A stretch of 35,304 bases of DNA, from positions 1 to 35,304 of the IMG/VR virus record IMGVR_UViG_3300012931_000054; one strand, given 5' to 3'. Origin of the DNA: a virus. The notes beneath the pieces were generated by a model. It was not told the DNA's origin. It worked only from the letters and a program-made list of their open reading frames with translations, and searched no databases. Shown here in pieces: positions 19,601 to 26,125 of the stretch; within the stretch, counting starts at the first letter, position 1, and each line of letters begins with the position of its first letter. The translations under genes and the position numbers were made by a program.

Positions 19601-22600
19601 CTGGCGATCTGCTTCCGGAAGGCCGGGTCCTTGATGAACTGCTGCATCGTCCCGCCGGATTTGCGCACCAGGTCCGTCACCAACTGGGCGCGAATGCTCT
19701 CGCGCTCCGCCGGCGTCAACACCTTGCCGGCCTGGTCCGGCATGGCCTCGATCATGTCCTTCATGTAGGAACGCAGACTGCCGATCCGGCCCAGGATATT
19801 CCCGCGGCCGATGTTCTGATCCGGCAACCAATCGATCATGTGGCCGATCTCGTGGGCCAACGTCTTCGCAGCACCGGCCGCGTCCTTAAAAATGGCCGAG
19901 TTGAGAACGATTTTCCCGTCGCGCGTGGAGAAATAACCCCGAGTCCCGGGGTCACGCATCTTCTCGAAAACGACCGGGTATTTCCCTTGCATCAGCTCGT
20001 GAGCCAGCTCAACGATCTCCGGCATCTCGAGCGCGGGCGGCAGTCCTTCGGTGGCCTTCGCCGCGGCAGTCACGGGCGGCGTTCCGCCGGGGAAGGCGGG
20101 CTCTTTATCCAGCAGCCCGGCCTGTCCGGTCATGGCACGCTCCTCCAGCGCCGCCGGAAGAGCCCCGTGCGGGGGCGCGATCTCCTTGCCGATGCCCTTG
20201 GGCTTGGCTTTGACCGGCAATAAATCGCCCGCCTCGACGGTCTGCACTTCGCCCGTCTTCTCGTCTTTGATGCGAAGGAATTTTTCGTTGGGAAGATCGG
20301 ATGGCTCGCGCGGCAACTCTTCCACGACGGTGTATGTGCGGGGACCCGTGCTTTGGAGACGGAACCGCTGAGGAGGAGGGGCTTCTTTGGCCAACCGCGC
20401 CGCGACGCCTTCGCGCGTGGCCTGGCTCAGGGGAACAGCGAGAGTCGACCCAGTGCGCGGGTCGTTGAAGAGCGCCATCGTCTCTTTGCCCGGCTGGCGC
20501 GTCGTTTGAAGCCCGACATACTGGGCCCCGGCCGCTTCAACAGCGGCTTTTACTTGGGATTCTGAGGGTTGTCCCCGGAGGGCGGCAAGAGTGTCTCCGA
20601 CGGAAGGACCTTGCGCAGGTACTCCCGCTCCGCCACCTTGTCCCGCAAGATCTCCGCCAACCGGAAGCCCCCCATGAGGGCCTGCGGGTTCAGCAACAGG
20701 CGCTCCAGAGAGTGGGCCGGGTCCGGCTCCAGATGGTACTGCCGCTTTGCCAGGACCTCCGCCGCCTCCGCCTGCCGGTCCAAGCGCTCCTTCAGCGCCT
20801 TGTCCTGGCGTTGTGACGACTTCCACGCCCGGCGCAGCTCCTCCGCCGGGGCCCGAAAGGCCTTCCACCGGCGCCACGCCAACAGGCCCTTGCGCCACAA
20901 CAGGAGGCTCCATGACACCGGCAGGAGAAGAAGGCGCATTGCCTTCTCCGCCCACGGCCACTGCTCCGCCGCCACCAGCAGGAGGAGTCCCCCGTAAAGC
21001 AGCGCCGCCCCCCAATTCATGACCGGCGCCAAAATCCGGAACTTCGCCAGCAAGCACGTCAAGCCCGCGAACATCAGCAGGAGGCTTGCCGGCAGGAACC
21101 ACGCCCTGAGACTGTAGCTTCTCATATATCCTATTGTATCCCAGCTTCTTCAAAAACTCCACTTCTTTTTCGGCCAGCGGCGTGCCGGTTTTGGCCTTCT
21201 CCAACAGCAAGAAAGCATGGTCTTCTTTGTCCAGCGCCACGCCCTGAGTCACCTTTTCGGCGACCAGATCTCGCCGAACGGTGTCGATGTTGTAGTCGCC
21301 GCTCTTGAAGCGGTTCGACTCGCTGGCGGCCTGGCTGGGCTCGGGCAACCCCTCTTCGGGCGCCGCCACTGGAGTCTGGGCTGCTGGCGGCACGTTCACC
21401 GGGGCCCGCGCCGCGGGCCCCGTGAGCTGGACTTCCGGCCCTACGCCTTCGCCTGCCTTTACGAAGAACTTCACCCGACCGGACATGACCTTGTTGACGA
21501 CGCCTTTCAGTTCCCCCTCAGACAGGTTCTCGGCCAAAGCGCTCAACTTACGGCCGGCGGAAGGGTTGATGCCTTCCACGCTCCGGATGAACCGGCTCTT
21601 TCCATCCGGCATGGACCAAATCTCGCCGCCCACTTCGTCCATGGCGGACCGAAACACGCTGGCCGCATCCGTTAGTCCAAACCGCAGCGCCATCCCCGGG
21701 AAACGGTTGACGACACCGGCCACGACCGCCGGCACGCCCACGCCGAAGATGGCCTCAGTGCCGATGGCTTCCTGAAATTCCGACGGCGTGAACGGCTGGG
21801 CGAGCACGGCCTGCCGTACCACATCCTGGGCCTTGGGCGAGATAGCCGTCTTCCCCGCGGCATCCTCGATCTTTCCAAACATGCCCGGGGGCAACCCCAA
21901 AGCCAGCTCCGCCGGCGCCAGAAGAGTTTTCCCCAAGACCTTGGAGAAGATTCCGGCCTGCGGATGCTCTTCTGTGGCCAAGGCGCCAGCCACAGCGCTC
22001 TTCACCGTCTGGCCCGCCTTTTGAATCAAGGCCGTCGGTTCCGTCACCGCCAAGGGCCCGGCGGGGATTTTGGCTTGCCCTGCGCGGAGCATCTGCAAGG
22101 TCTCACCAACGCTTCCCGGGAGGTGCGGTTTCTGGAAAGGCGATAGGGCCGCAATGGAATCCACGGCTTTGGCTGCCATGCCAGGCAATCCGGAAGCACG
22201 CAGGGCGTCCCGGGCCGCGCCGCTGGCATCGCTCAGCGCTCCTTTTATGTCTTGCATCAGGGTGGGCGGAGCTTCCGCGGACCCTGCGGCCTCAGGAACC
22301 GGTGCGGTCTCTCCTCCAGAGGTTCCGCTACGAAGAACCGCCAGGGTATCCTTCACCGACGGCTGCTTCACCTGGGCCTCGGGAATCGGAGTCAGACCCA
22401 CCTTCGGCATTTGGGCACGGATCCGCGCTGTCTCTTCGGGCGTAAACCCGGCCGCTGCGAATTCCGCGTCGGTGCGTGGCTGTCGCGGCGTGGCACGGTC
22501 CACCACCCCTCCCACCTGCACCACTTCATTGGGACGGATCTGACCATGCTCGGCCGCGTCATAATAAGCGGACCTCGTCGGAAAAGAAGCCTCCGGCGAA

Positions 22601-22707
22601 ACGCTCGCGGGCGCAGCGCTCCGCATCGCGGAGAGCGTTTCCGACACGGAGCCGCCTCCCTCCGAAGGGGCTTCCCTCATCCTGCGGATGGTCTCCGCCA
22701 CGCTCAT
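16678..22707 (-). CDS. Giant polyvalent ejection protein with HEIGH metallopeptidase and LPD38-like region
   Basis: 2009 residues, starting at 22707, 3 nt after the previous stop. Layout: residues 1-720 are low-complexity and linker-rich, with five short motifs S-V-x-E/D-T-L/I-x-x-M/L-R (2, 20, 117, 199, 701); 528-719 is a Gly/Ala/Pro run overprinted by another gene; near 952 the zinc-peptidase motif AHEIGHMID, followed by SPELYADAVSVLF and other helices; about 1470-1800 resembles LPD38 of polyvalent proteins (FVQKNPGFMLFNFIRD, later NYLVIPLG and MRLPQDEAGRF). Such proteins are packed in the virion and enter the host with the DNA. It probably protects or prepares DNA entry, and the peptidase may clip host or virion proteins. 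It is the largest gene here and ends into the lysis cassette. Confidence 0.9.
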   Translation of the reverse strand: MSVAETIRRMREAPSEGGGSVSETLSAMRSAAPASVSPEASFPTRSAYYDAAEHGQIRPNEVVQVGGVVDRATPRQPRTDAEFAAAGFTPEETARIRAQMPKVGLTPIPEAQVKQPSVKDTLAVLRSGTSGGETAPVPEAAGSAEAPPTLMQDIKGALSDASGAARDALRASGLPGMAAKAVDSIAALSPFQKPHLPGSVGETLQMLRAGQAKIPAGPLAVTEPTALIQKAGQTVKSAVAGALATEEHPQAGIFSKVLGKTLLAPAELALGLPPGMFGKIEDAAGKTAISPKAQDVVRQAVLAQPFTPSEFQEAIGTEAIFGVGVPAVVAGVVNRFPGMALRFGLTDAASVFRSAMDEVGGEIWSMPDGKSRFIRSVEGINPSAGRKLSALAENLSEGELKGVVNKVMSGRVKFFVKAGEGVGPEVQLTGPAARAPVNVPPAAQTPVAAPEEGLPEPSQAASESNRFKSGDYNIDTVRRDLVAEKVTQGVALDKEDHAFLLLEKAKTGTPLAEKEVEFLKKLGYNRIYEKLQSQGVVPAGKPPADVRGLDVLAGEVPDFGAGHELGGGAALRGTPPAGGGGAVAVGGEGNAPSSPAGVMEPPVVAQGPVGVAPVEGLSGPGGGAAPGVEVVTTPGQGAEGALGPAGGGGGGPGKAAVPSGAGPGPLSGAPVAEPAGPHGGLPVGGDLAGQGGGAGVPAQGPSVGDTLAALRGQPSESQVKAAVEAAGAQYVGLQTTRQPGKETMALFNDPRTGSTLAVPLSQATREGVAARLAKEAPPPQRFRLQSTGPRTYTVVEELPREPSDLPNEKFLRIKDEKTGEVQTVEAGDLLPVKAKPKGIGKEIAPPHGALPAALEERAMTGQAGLLDKEPAFPGGTPPVTAAAKATEGLPPALEMPEIVELAHELMQGKYPVVFEKMRDPGTRGYFSTRDGKIVLNSAIFKDAAGAAKTLAHEIGHMIDWLPDQNIGRGNILGRIGSLRSYMKDMIEAMPDQAGKVLTPAERESIRAQLVTDLVRKSGGTMQQFIKDPAFRKQIASQIPELYKRRLEAEAMKRGLITQAQVMAELKRITNVWKPFDPAADASYTAYRYSSPELYADAVSVLFNNPALLRQEAPAFYKAWFDYIERKPDVRNTYTGIIDRIKGGAVVEARQGRVEEMFAAGERQGAAERIATQEKPRDIISGIRQMLVDKNEGILAYLRQMKKKGLTPKAEDNPQYWLEEMNYSASEVKAWMEGYTQIYKDLEAAGLHWDDLGEVLFHQRVIGERGGLANPLGFTPSTSAAHLEFMRKQMGDAKWGVLMGQVDKFRTGWQFVVNKLEESGMLSPALMAKVRDNPYYATFDVFTKHADELSGGGSGAGAKIYGQVGTLQEITNPATATLMKGVSLIKAINRNMAAKVTAEFLEKNFGPEVIQPAQEKWNGFTRAPQEPAAKGKGLLTYMKDGQQKGFVVDEGVAKAFQRNPDSFNPIINGIRVAEGFFRQIFVQKNPGFMLFNFIRDLKRAYKNLPGASMADVAKYYIRNLSPAFRRAFDIPDNLVKDMLEKKMLITMEEKWSISTEDEQVRALMDRYFGGKGEDGNPVVKTIKKVGKLLDDVGSAIEAMPKLAGYQYLKDHQKELGLDDMTIAHMIRGQIGSPDFLRRGGSYGLYNNIFMFSNSIKEGWRSDWEVMRDRPAEYWTKTAKVNFLPKILMFAAAIGAMGKGLKDIFDRVSEYDKTNYLVIPLGMTENGKAVYMRLPQDEAGRFASGLLWKMLTLNKGQSMANLADYMAGQAPTLAPPISLAMDVLTYATGKNPYDYFRGRTAIPDQVFEAGGARSHLAFLKYLANQGGASLIYRFPTDDVEKASTLTEKVLGAPIISNILGRFIKISNYGLHEQIQAVANKARQEVANKALDERDAIVASVNSAAKPGPVEAAQLYAEMIKAGALRREGGTSVVPFAQFKENYERFASRRTADPYINALVFARSNEERSALLKYYRESLSPDEYNKVVAQAMAGGHLTGKPLMLSYIEEKKK
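20550..21125 (-). CDS. Overprinted membrane protein inside the polyvalent gene, 191 aa
   Basis: Same strand, different frame, wholly inside the polyvalent gene. It starts ATG 21125 after TAGGAT and ends TAA 20550-20552. The protein looks natural: three hydrophobic segments (about 8-27 WFLPASLLLMFAGL, 37-55 NWGAALLYGGLLLLVAAE, 63-82 MRLLLLPVSWSLLLW), then a charged coiled-coil region (RRAWKSSQRQDKALKERLDR) and a helical end. Its codons end mostly in G or C, as in real genes here, while the large frame over the same bases has many A/T-ending codons and encodes Gly/Ala/Pro filler. Both frames are probably used. It could be a membrane or lysis-related factor; no family is recognised. Confidence 0.55.
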   Translation of the reverse strand: MRSYSLRAWFLPASLLLMFAGLTCLLAKFRILAPVMNWGAALLYGGLLLLVAAEQWPWAEKAMRLLLLPVSWSLLLWRKGLLAWRRWKAFRAPAEELRRAWKSSQRQDKALKERLDRQAEAAEVLAKRQYHLEPDPAHSLERLLLNPQALMGGFRLAEILRDKVAEREYLRKVLPSETLLPPSGDNPQNPK

Positions 22708-22710
22708 GGG

Positions 22711-23550
22711 CTATTTCGCCGTGGGCAGAATGAAGGAGCTGCGGAAGATCTCCTCTGGTGTATGCTTTTTCTTCAGCGGATTATTCCCCGTGACAAGACT
22801 GTCGTACTCCTGCTGGCTGATCGGCGTCAGCTTTTTGTCCGCCGGCAAAAGGTCATTGAGCGCCAACATGCGCGCAGCAGCGGCCCCCTTGACCTGGGAC
22901 AACTGATCAGGCGACAGACGGGTCCCGATCAGGCTCTTCGCCACCTCCGGGTTCATCTGGATCAGGTTCGCCGTCTGCTGGTCCAGCTGCTGCATGCCGG
23001 CCATCTTCGTGTTCATGTCGAAGATCTCTTTCATCACCTCGTCCGGGGTCTTGGCATTCGGATCTTTTTTCTCCCTGGTCGCCGCCATCGCAGTGAGCCG
23101 GTCGCTCACGTCTTTCCGCACCGCCTCCTGCGACTTGGAAAATTCAAACTCCTTCCCAGCTTTCGCGAGGAAGTCAGCGTTATCCTTCAGATACTCGCTG
23201 ATCACGAACGACGGATCCCCCTTACCCTTTTCAAGGTCGGCGATGCCGGCCGCCGCACGCTGGAGAACTGGCGCGTAGTCGGGCACTTGCTCCGGCGTCA
23301 ACGCATGGAACTGAGCGTCCGGGTACCACTTTTTAGTGATGGTATTCGCCTGGTTGACGGAGTCGGCGACGGTTTGCGGGGTGGCATTCTTGGCCTGCGC
23401 GTATTTAAGAAAATGCCCCACCATCTGTATGTCCCGCTGCCACTCTTCTTGCCGGCGCATCTGTTGCGCCTGAGCCACCTGAAGGCCCAGCTGGGCCCCC
23501 GAATGGAAAGACGGCACCAACGCCGAAGTCGGATTTACGATGTCAGCCAT
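22711..23550 (-). CDS. Internal virion or structural protein, 279 aa
   Basis: ATG 23550 after AGGAGGGGAAG. Helical and polar throughout: GAQLGLQVAQAQQMRRQEEW, VADSVNQANTITKKWYPD, PQTVADSV, EVMKEIFDMNTKMAGMQQLD. No membrane segment or enzyme motif. It lies between another Gln-rich helical protein and the polyvalent protein, the place where short-tailed phages encode internal virion (ejection) proteins. That role is inferred from position and composition. Confidence 0.7.
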   Translation of the reverse strand: MADIVNPTSALVPSFHSGAQLGLQVAQAQQMRRQEEWQRDIQMVGHFLKYAQAKNATPQTVADSVNQANTITKKWYPDAQFHALTPEQVPDYAPVLQRAAAGIADLEKGKGDPSFVISEYLKDNADFLAKAGKEFEFSKSQEAVRKDVSDRLTAMAATREKKDPNAKTPDEVMKEIFDMNTKMAGMQQLDQQTANLIQMNPEVAKSLIGTRLSPDQLSQVKGAAAARMLALNDLLPADKKLTPISQQEYDSLVTGNNPLKKKHTPEEIFRSSFILPTAK

Positions 23551-23559
23551 CTTCCCCTC

Positions 23560-24348
23560 CTAATGTCGTCCAGCCAAATAGCCGGCGCCCACGCCGGCGG
23601 CTTCGCCCAACAACTGGTAAGGCAGCATCTTTCGCTGGGAATCCAAACCCGCCTGCTGGAGCTGGCCCTGATAAGTCAGGTTCCGCTGCGCCGCATAAGG
23701 CTGCGCCGCGGCACCATAGCCCGAAGCCAGGCTGCCATAGGCCGGCACCAAATTCGACGGGCTGTAGTTGAAGGAATTCCCGTAGGCCGCCAAAGAAGTC
23801 GATCCCGGCGCAGCGCCCATGCCGCCGGCGGACAGTTCTCCCCGGGCCTCCGCGTCTTGGAGCAGCGCATAGGTTCGGTTGAATTCGCCCAGGTTCTGAG
23901 ACGCGGCGCTCGAGGTGCCGTAGGCCCCTTCCGGCGTATCCCCAACGATGGCGCCGCCGCCGCGGCGTGCCAGGTTCTCTCGCAGCAGATTGAAGTCCTG
24001 CCCTTTCTTCTGAAGCGTTGCCTCACTGACCGGAAGCTCTCCCTTCAGCGCCTTCAAATAACGCTCACTCTGAAGCTGGGAGATCTGGTCGGACAGCGCG
24101 CCATACTGCTCCTGCTGGGCCCGCAGCGCGTCCACCTTGCCCTGGTTTAGCGTGAAGGTCCCATTGGGCCCCTTGTCATAGAGCCCAGAAAGCTGTTTGT
24201 ACAGGTCCTGGGCTTCGGTCTGTTGCCCCTGGGACTGCTTCAAAATGTCGCTGATCGTCCCCAGCTGGGACGTCTGCGCCTTCAGCAGCGCCGATTCCTC
24301 GCCCGAGATCGGCGGCGGCGGCGGAACGTTGACTTTCGTGCTACCCAT
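23560..24348 (-). CDS. Internal virion protein candidate, 262 aa
   Basis: ATG 24348 overlaps the upstream stop by 8 nt. The N-terminus has a proline run and SGEESALLKAQTSQLG, followed by Gln-rich coiled coil (DILKQSQGQQTEAQDLYKQL, ALSDQISQLQSERYLKAL). The second half is Gly/Ala/Tyr-rich (AYGNSFNYSPSNLVPAYGSL, ASGYGAAAQPYAAQ) and ends GEAAGVGAGYLAGRH. This plan is common in podovirus internal core proteins. It is likely a partner of 22711-23550 in DNA ejection. No enzymatic motif. Confidence 0.7.
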   Translation of the reverse strand: MGSTKVNVPPPPPISGEESALLKAQTSQLGTISDILKQSQGQQTEAQDLYKQLSGLYDKGPNGTFTLNQGKVDALRAQQEQYGALSDQISQLQSERYLKALKGELPVSEATLQKKGQDFNLLRENLARRGGGAIVGDTPEGAYGTSSAASQNLGEFNRTYALLQDAEARGELSAGGMGAAPGSTSLAAYGNSFNYSPSNLVPAYGSLASGYGAAAQPYAAQRNLTYQGQLQQAGLDSQRKMLPYQLLGEAAGVGAGYLAGRH

Positions 24349-24727
24349 GGCCCACCTCCATCATCAAGAATGTGTGCCCGTCCTGCTCCGCATAGGGCAC
24401 CGCGTGCAACGCGCGCATGGTCGCGCGAAGAAGTTTCGTCTTCGCCGTCGGCACGTTGATGATCGCCTGCTGGGCGCCCGTCTGGGCGAGGATCGACTTC
24501 AATGCCTTGACCAACCGCCATCCCATCTCCGGGCGGCCGCAGAAGTGGAGCACGTAGGGAATACCATGCTCCTCTCGGAGCGTGAAAAAGCCCCTGATTT
24601 CACCGGCCTCTTCGCAGTAGAGAGTCGTGTGGCCTGGGAGGCCGATGGCCATCTCTTCAGGAGTCAGCCCTTCAGCAAGAAGGAGGGCTTGACAAGCGAC
24701 CTCTTGAGGACCTAAACTTCCAGGCAT
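24341..24727 (-). CDS. GNAT-like internal virion protein, 128 aa
   Basis: ATG 24727 with AGAAGGA 7 nt upstream. The strand-helix order resembles a small GNAT acetyltransferase fold: EIRGFFTLREEHGIPYVLHF (beta strands), RLVKALKSILAQTGAQQAII, a strand, then a helix and HTFLMMEVGHG. Short GNAT-like proteins are known at this place in T7-like phages (gp13 type), next to the internal core genes, as here. A clear acetyl-CoA loop (Q/R-x-x-G-x-G/A) is not seen, so it may be structural only. Its start codon abuts the start of a plus-strand lipoprotein gene. Confidence 0.7.
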   Translation of the reverse strand: MPGSLGPQEVACQALLLAEGLTPEEMAIGLPGHTTLYCEEAGEIRGFFTLREEHGIPYVLHFCGRPEMGWRLVKALKSILAQTGAQQAIINVPTAKTKLLRATMRALHAVPYAEQDGHTFLMMEVGHG

Positions 24728-24907
24728 ATGAAGATCCTTCTAGCCACGCTTCTTTTTTTCACCCTATCCGGCTGCGCAAGCCTTCTAAAGAGGACTCCCG
24801 ACCAAAGGGCGACCGAAATGAAAGGCTTCGGTCTGTGCCGTGATCAAAAAACAGGGGAATGGAAGGACTGTAAATATGACGCAGCGATTTCTCCTACGGC
24901 ACCCTGA
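24728..24907 (+). CDS. Small lipoprotein on the opposite strand, 59 aa
   Basis: ATG 24728 directly abuts the minus-strand ATG at 24727, the two forming CATATG. Residues 1-16 (MKILLATLLFFTLSGC) are a lipoprotein signal with lipobox LSGC and Cys16. The mature 44 residues are polar with two further Cys (LCRDQ, DCKY), possibly a disulphide. It is the only rightward gene in the late region, fills the 166-nt gap between two minus genes, and overlaps the fibre gene end by 14 nt. It may be a lysogeny-expressed outer-membrane lipoprotein, for example for superinfection exclusion. The ribosome site is weak (CCAGG). Confidence 0.6.
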   Translation: MKILLATLLFFTLSGCASLLKRTPDQRATEMKGFGLCRDQKTGEWKDCKYDAAISPTAP

Positions 24908-25940
24908 ATATCGTTAAATAGGTTCCATAGGTAGTATTTCCGCCGGCATAGCTATTGTCATTCCTGATCCCAAATTTATTTCCGCCACCACTATTTACAG
25001 CTGTGGCGGCAAATTCCAGCTTATCTCCTGCTGTCAACGATATGGTGTCGCAGAACCCATCGCTCCTATCGTTAAAATTCCCACCTCCACTCCATCCTTC
25101 GATCGAATGCCTCAGAACAATTGCCCCATTCAAATACATCAACGCCTCGCTTGACGTGAGAACAGTTGTTTCCGATTCAACCAGAGGGAAGAAGCACACC
25201 TGGTAATACCCCGTCGACGTCGCTGTGAACGTTGTTGTTCCCATCTCGCCAAGAGCATCGTACGTATCTGTCCATGTGCTGACTATTTTTATCGAGCCCG
25301 AATTATTCCCGGTCAGATCGGAACTCATCGTGCTCCTTACTTTCGTAGTTGCTGCGGAGGCCAGGACGCCGCTCACTGTCAAATCCCCTGTAATTGCCAC
25401 ATTTGTGGTGACAGCTAGAGATGCCGCAGTCGTCGTCAGATTCCCCGTGATAGTCACATGGCTTGAAAAATAGACCTGTCCATCCACGCCCAGAGTCCCT
25501 GCATCATCGATCGTATAGTCCGGCGTTGTGTCCCCAACCCCCACATTCCCATTGGCCGCGATCGAGAACACACCGGCCGTCGGCGCGTCCTGGTACCAGT
25601 AGGTTATGTTGTTCGGCTGGATCGCCAGCTTCAGCTGAAGAATCTGGTACCGCAGCCGCTCGACCTCCCCCGCCAGAGACGTCGCCAGGCTTTCCGATGA
25701 GCCAGGATAAGGATCCGCCGTGCTCCGCATCTCGCTCACCGAACTGGAATAATCGTCGATCCCCGCCGGCGTCAGGTTGTTCAGAATGTTGTTGAACTCC
25801 GCGTTGAGATCAGAGGCCGTCAGCGTCTCCCCACTCACCCAAGTCTTGATCCGGCTGAACGTAGCGCCAGCGAAGAGGGATACGCCACCCATGATAAAGA
25901 GGCCGGTCAGGAATCCGAAGATCTGCGATCGCTTGTTCAT
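24894..25940 (-). CDS. Tail fibre or receptor-binding protein with C1q-like end
   Basis: ATG 25940, overlapping the upstream stop by ATGA on the other side. Residues 5-27 are hydrophobic (IFGFLTGLFIMGGVSLFAGA), unusual for a fibre and perhaps a signal or anchor. WVSGETLTASDLNAEFNNIL is a segment common in phage tail-appendage proteins. A coiled coil (GEVERLRYQILQLKLAI) and a beta-rich shaft (GNVGVGDTTPDY, VTITGNLTT) follow. The last 130 residues (GYYQVCFFP, ALMYLNGAIVLRHS, SLTAGDKLEFAATAV, TYLTIFRVP) fit a C1q/TNF-like jelly roll. It probably binds the host receptor. Codons in the C-terminal half are richer in A/T at third position than neighbours, suggesting exchange. Confidence 0.75.
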   Translation of the reverse strand: MNKRSQIFGFLTGLFIMGGVSLFAGATFSRIKTWVSGETLTASDLNAEFNNILNNLTPAGIDDYSSSVSEMRSTADPYPGSSESLATSLAGEVERLRYQILQLKLAIQPNNITYWYQDAPTAGVFSIAANGNVGVGDTTPDYTIDDAGTLGVDGQVYFSSHVTITGNLTTTAASLAVTTNVAITGDLTVSGVLASAATTKVRSTMSSDLTGNNSGSIKIVSTWTDTYDALGEMGTTTFTATSTGYYQVCFFPLVESETTVLTSSEALMYLNGAIVLRHSIEGWSGGGNFNDRSDGFCDTISLTAGDKLEFAATAVNSGGGNKFGIRNDNSYAGGNTTYGTYLTIFRVP

Positions 25941-26125
25941 TTCAAGGCTCCTTGATTCAAAGTCATCATCGCCTGCTCAAAAGAAGTCCGTACTATATCG
26001 GCGCCGAACCATGCGATCAGCGCGCCAAGCAGGGCCAGCGCCACATAGACGGCCTTTTTCTTCCCTGGCGTGTCCGCGTAATTATTCACCAACGGCAGCA
26101 ACCACGACTCGATCCACTTTTTCAT
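25937..26125 (-). CDS. Small single-span membrane protein, 62 aa
   Basis: ATG 26125 overlaps the hub gene stop (ATGA at 26122-26125), and its own stop overlaps the fibre gene start. It reads MKKWIESWLLPLVNNYADTP, a basic PGKKK, then one membrane helix (AVYVALALLGALIAWFGADIV) and an amphipathic end. It lies far from the lysis cassette, between hub and fibre genes. It could be a tail-associated membrane-penetrating peptide or a second holin. Function not known. Confidence 0.65.
   Translation of the reverse strand: MKKWIESWLLPLVNNYADTPGKKKAVYVALALLGALIAWFGADIVRTSFEQAMMTLNQGALK

Noticed and set aside
18781-20223. Plus-strand open frame of 480 codons opposite the polyvalent gene
   Set aside because: Arg/His/Leu-rich composition with no domain, exactly antisense to the zinc-peptidase region of a recognisable protein; typical of GC-rich antisense shadow frames.
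22252-24150. Plus-strand open frame of 632 codons opposite three minus-strand genes
   Set aside because: Crosses several gene boundaries on the other strand, very Arg-rich, no ribosome site and no motif; a shadow of high GC3.
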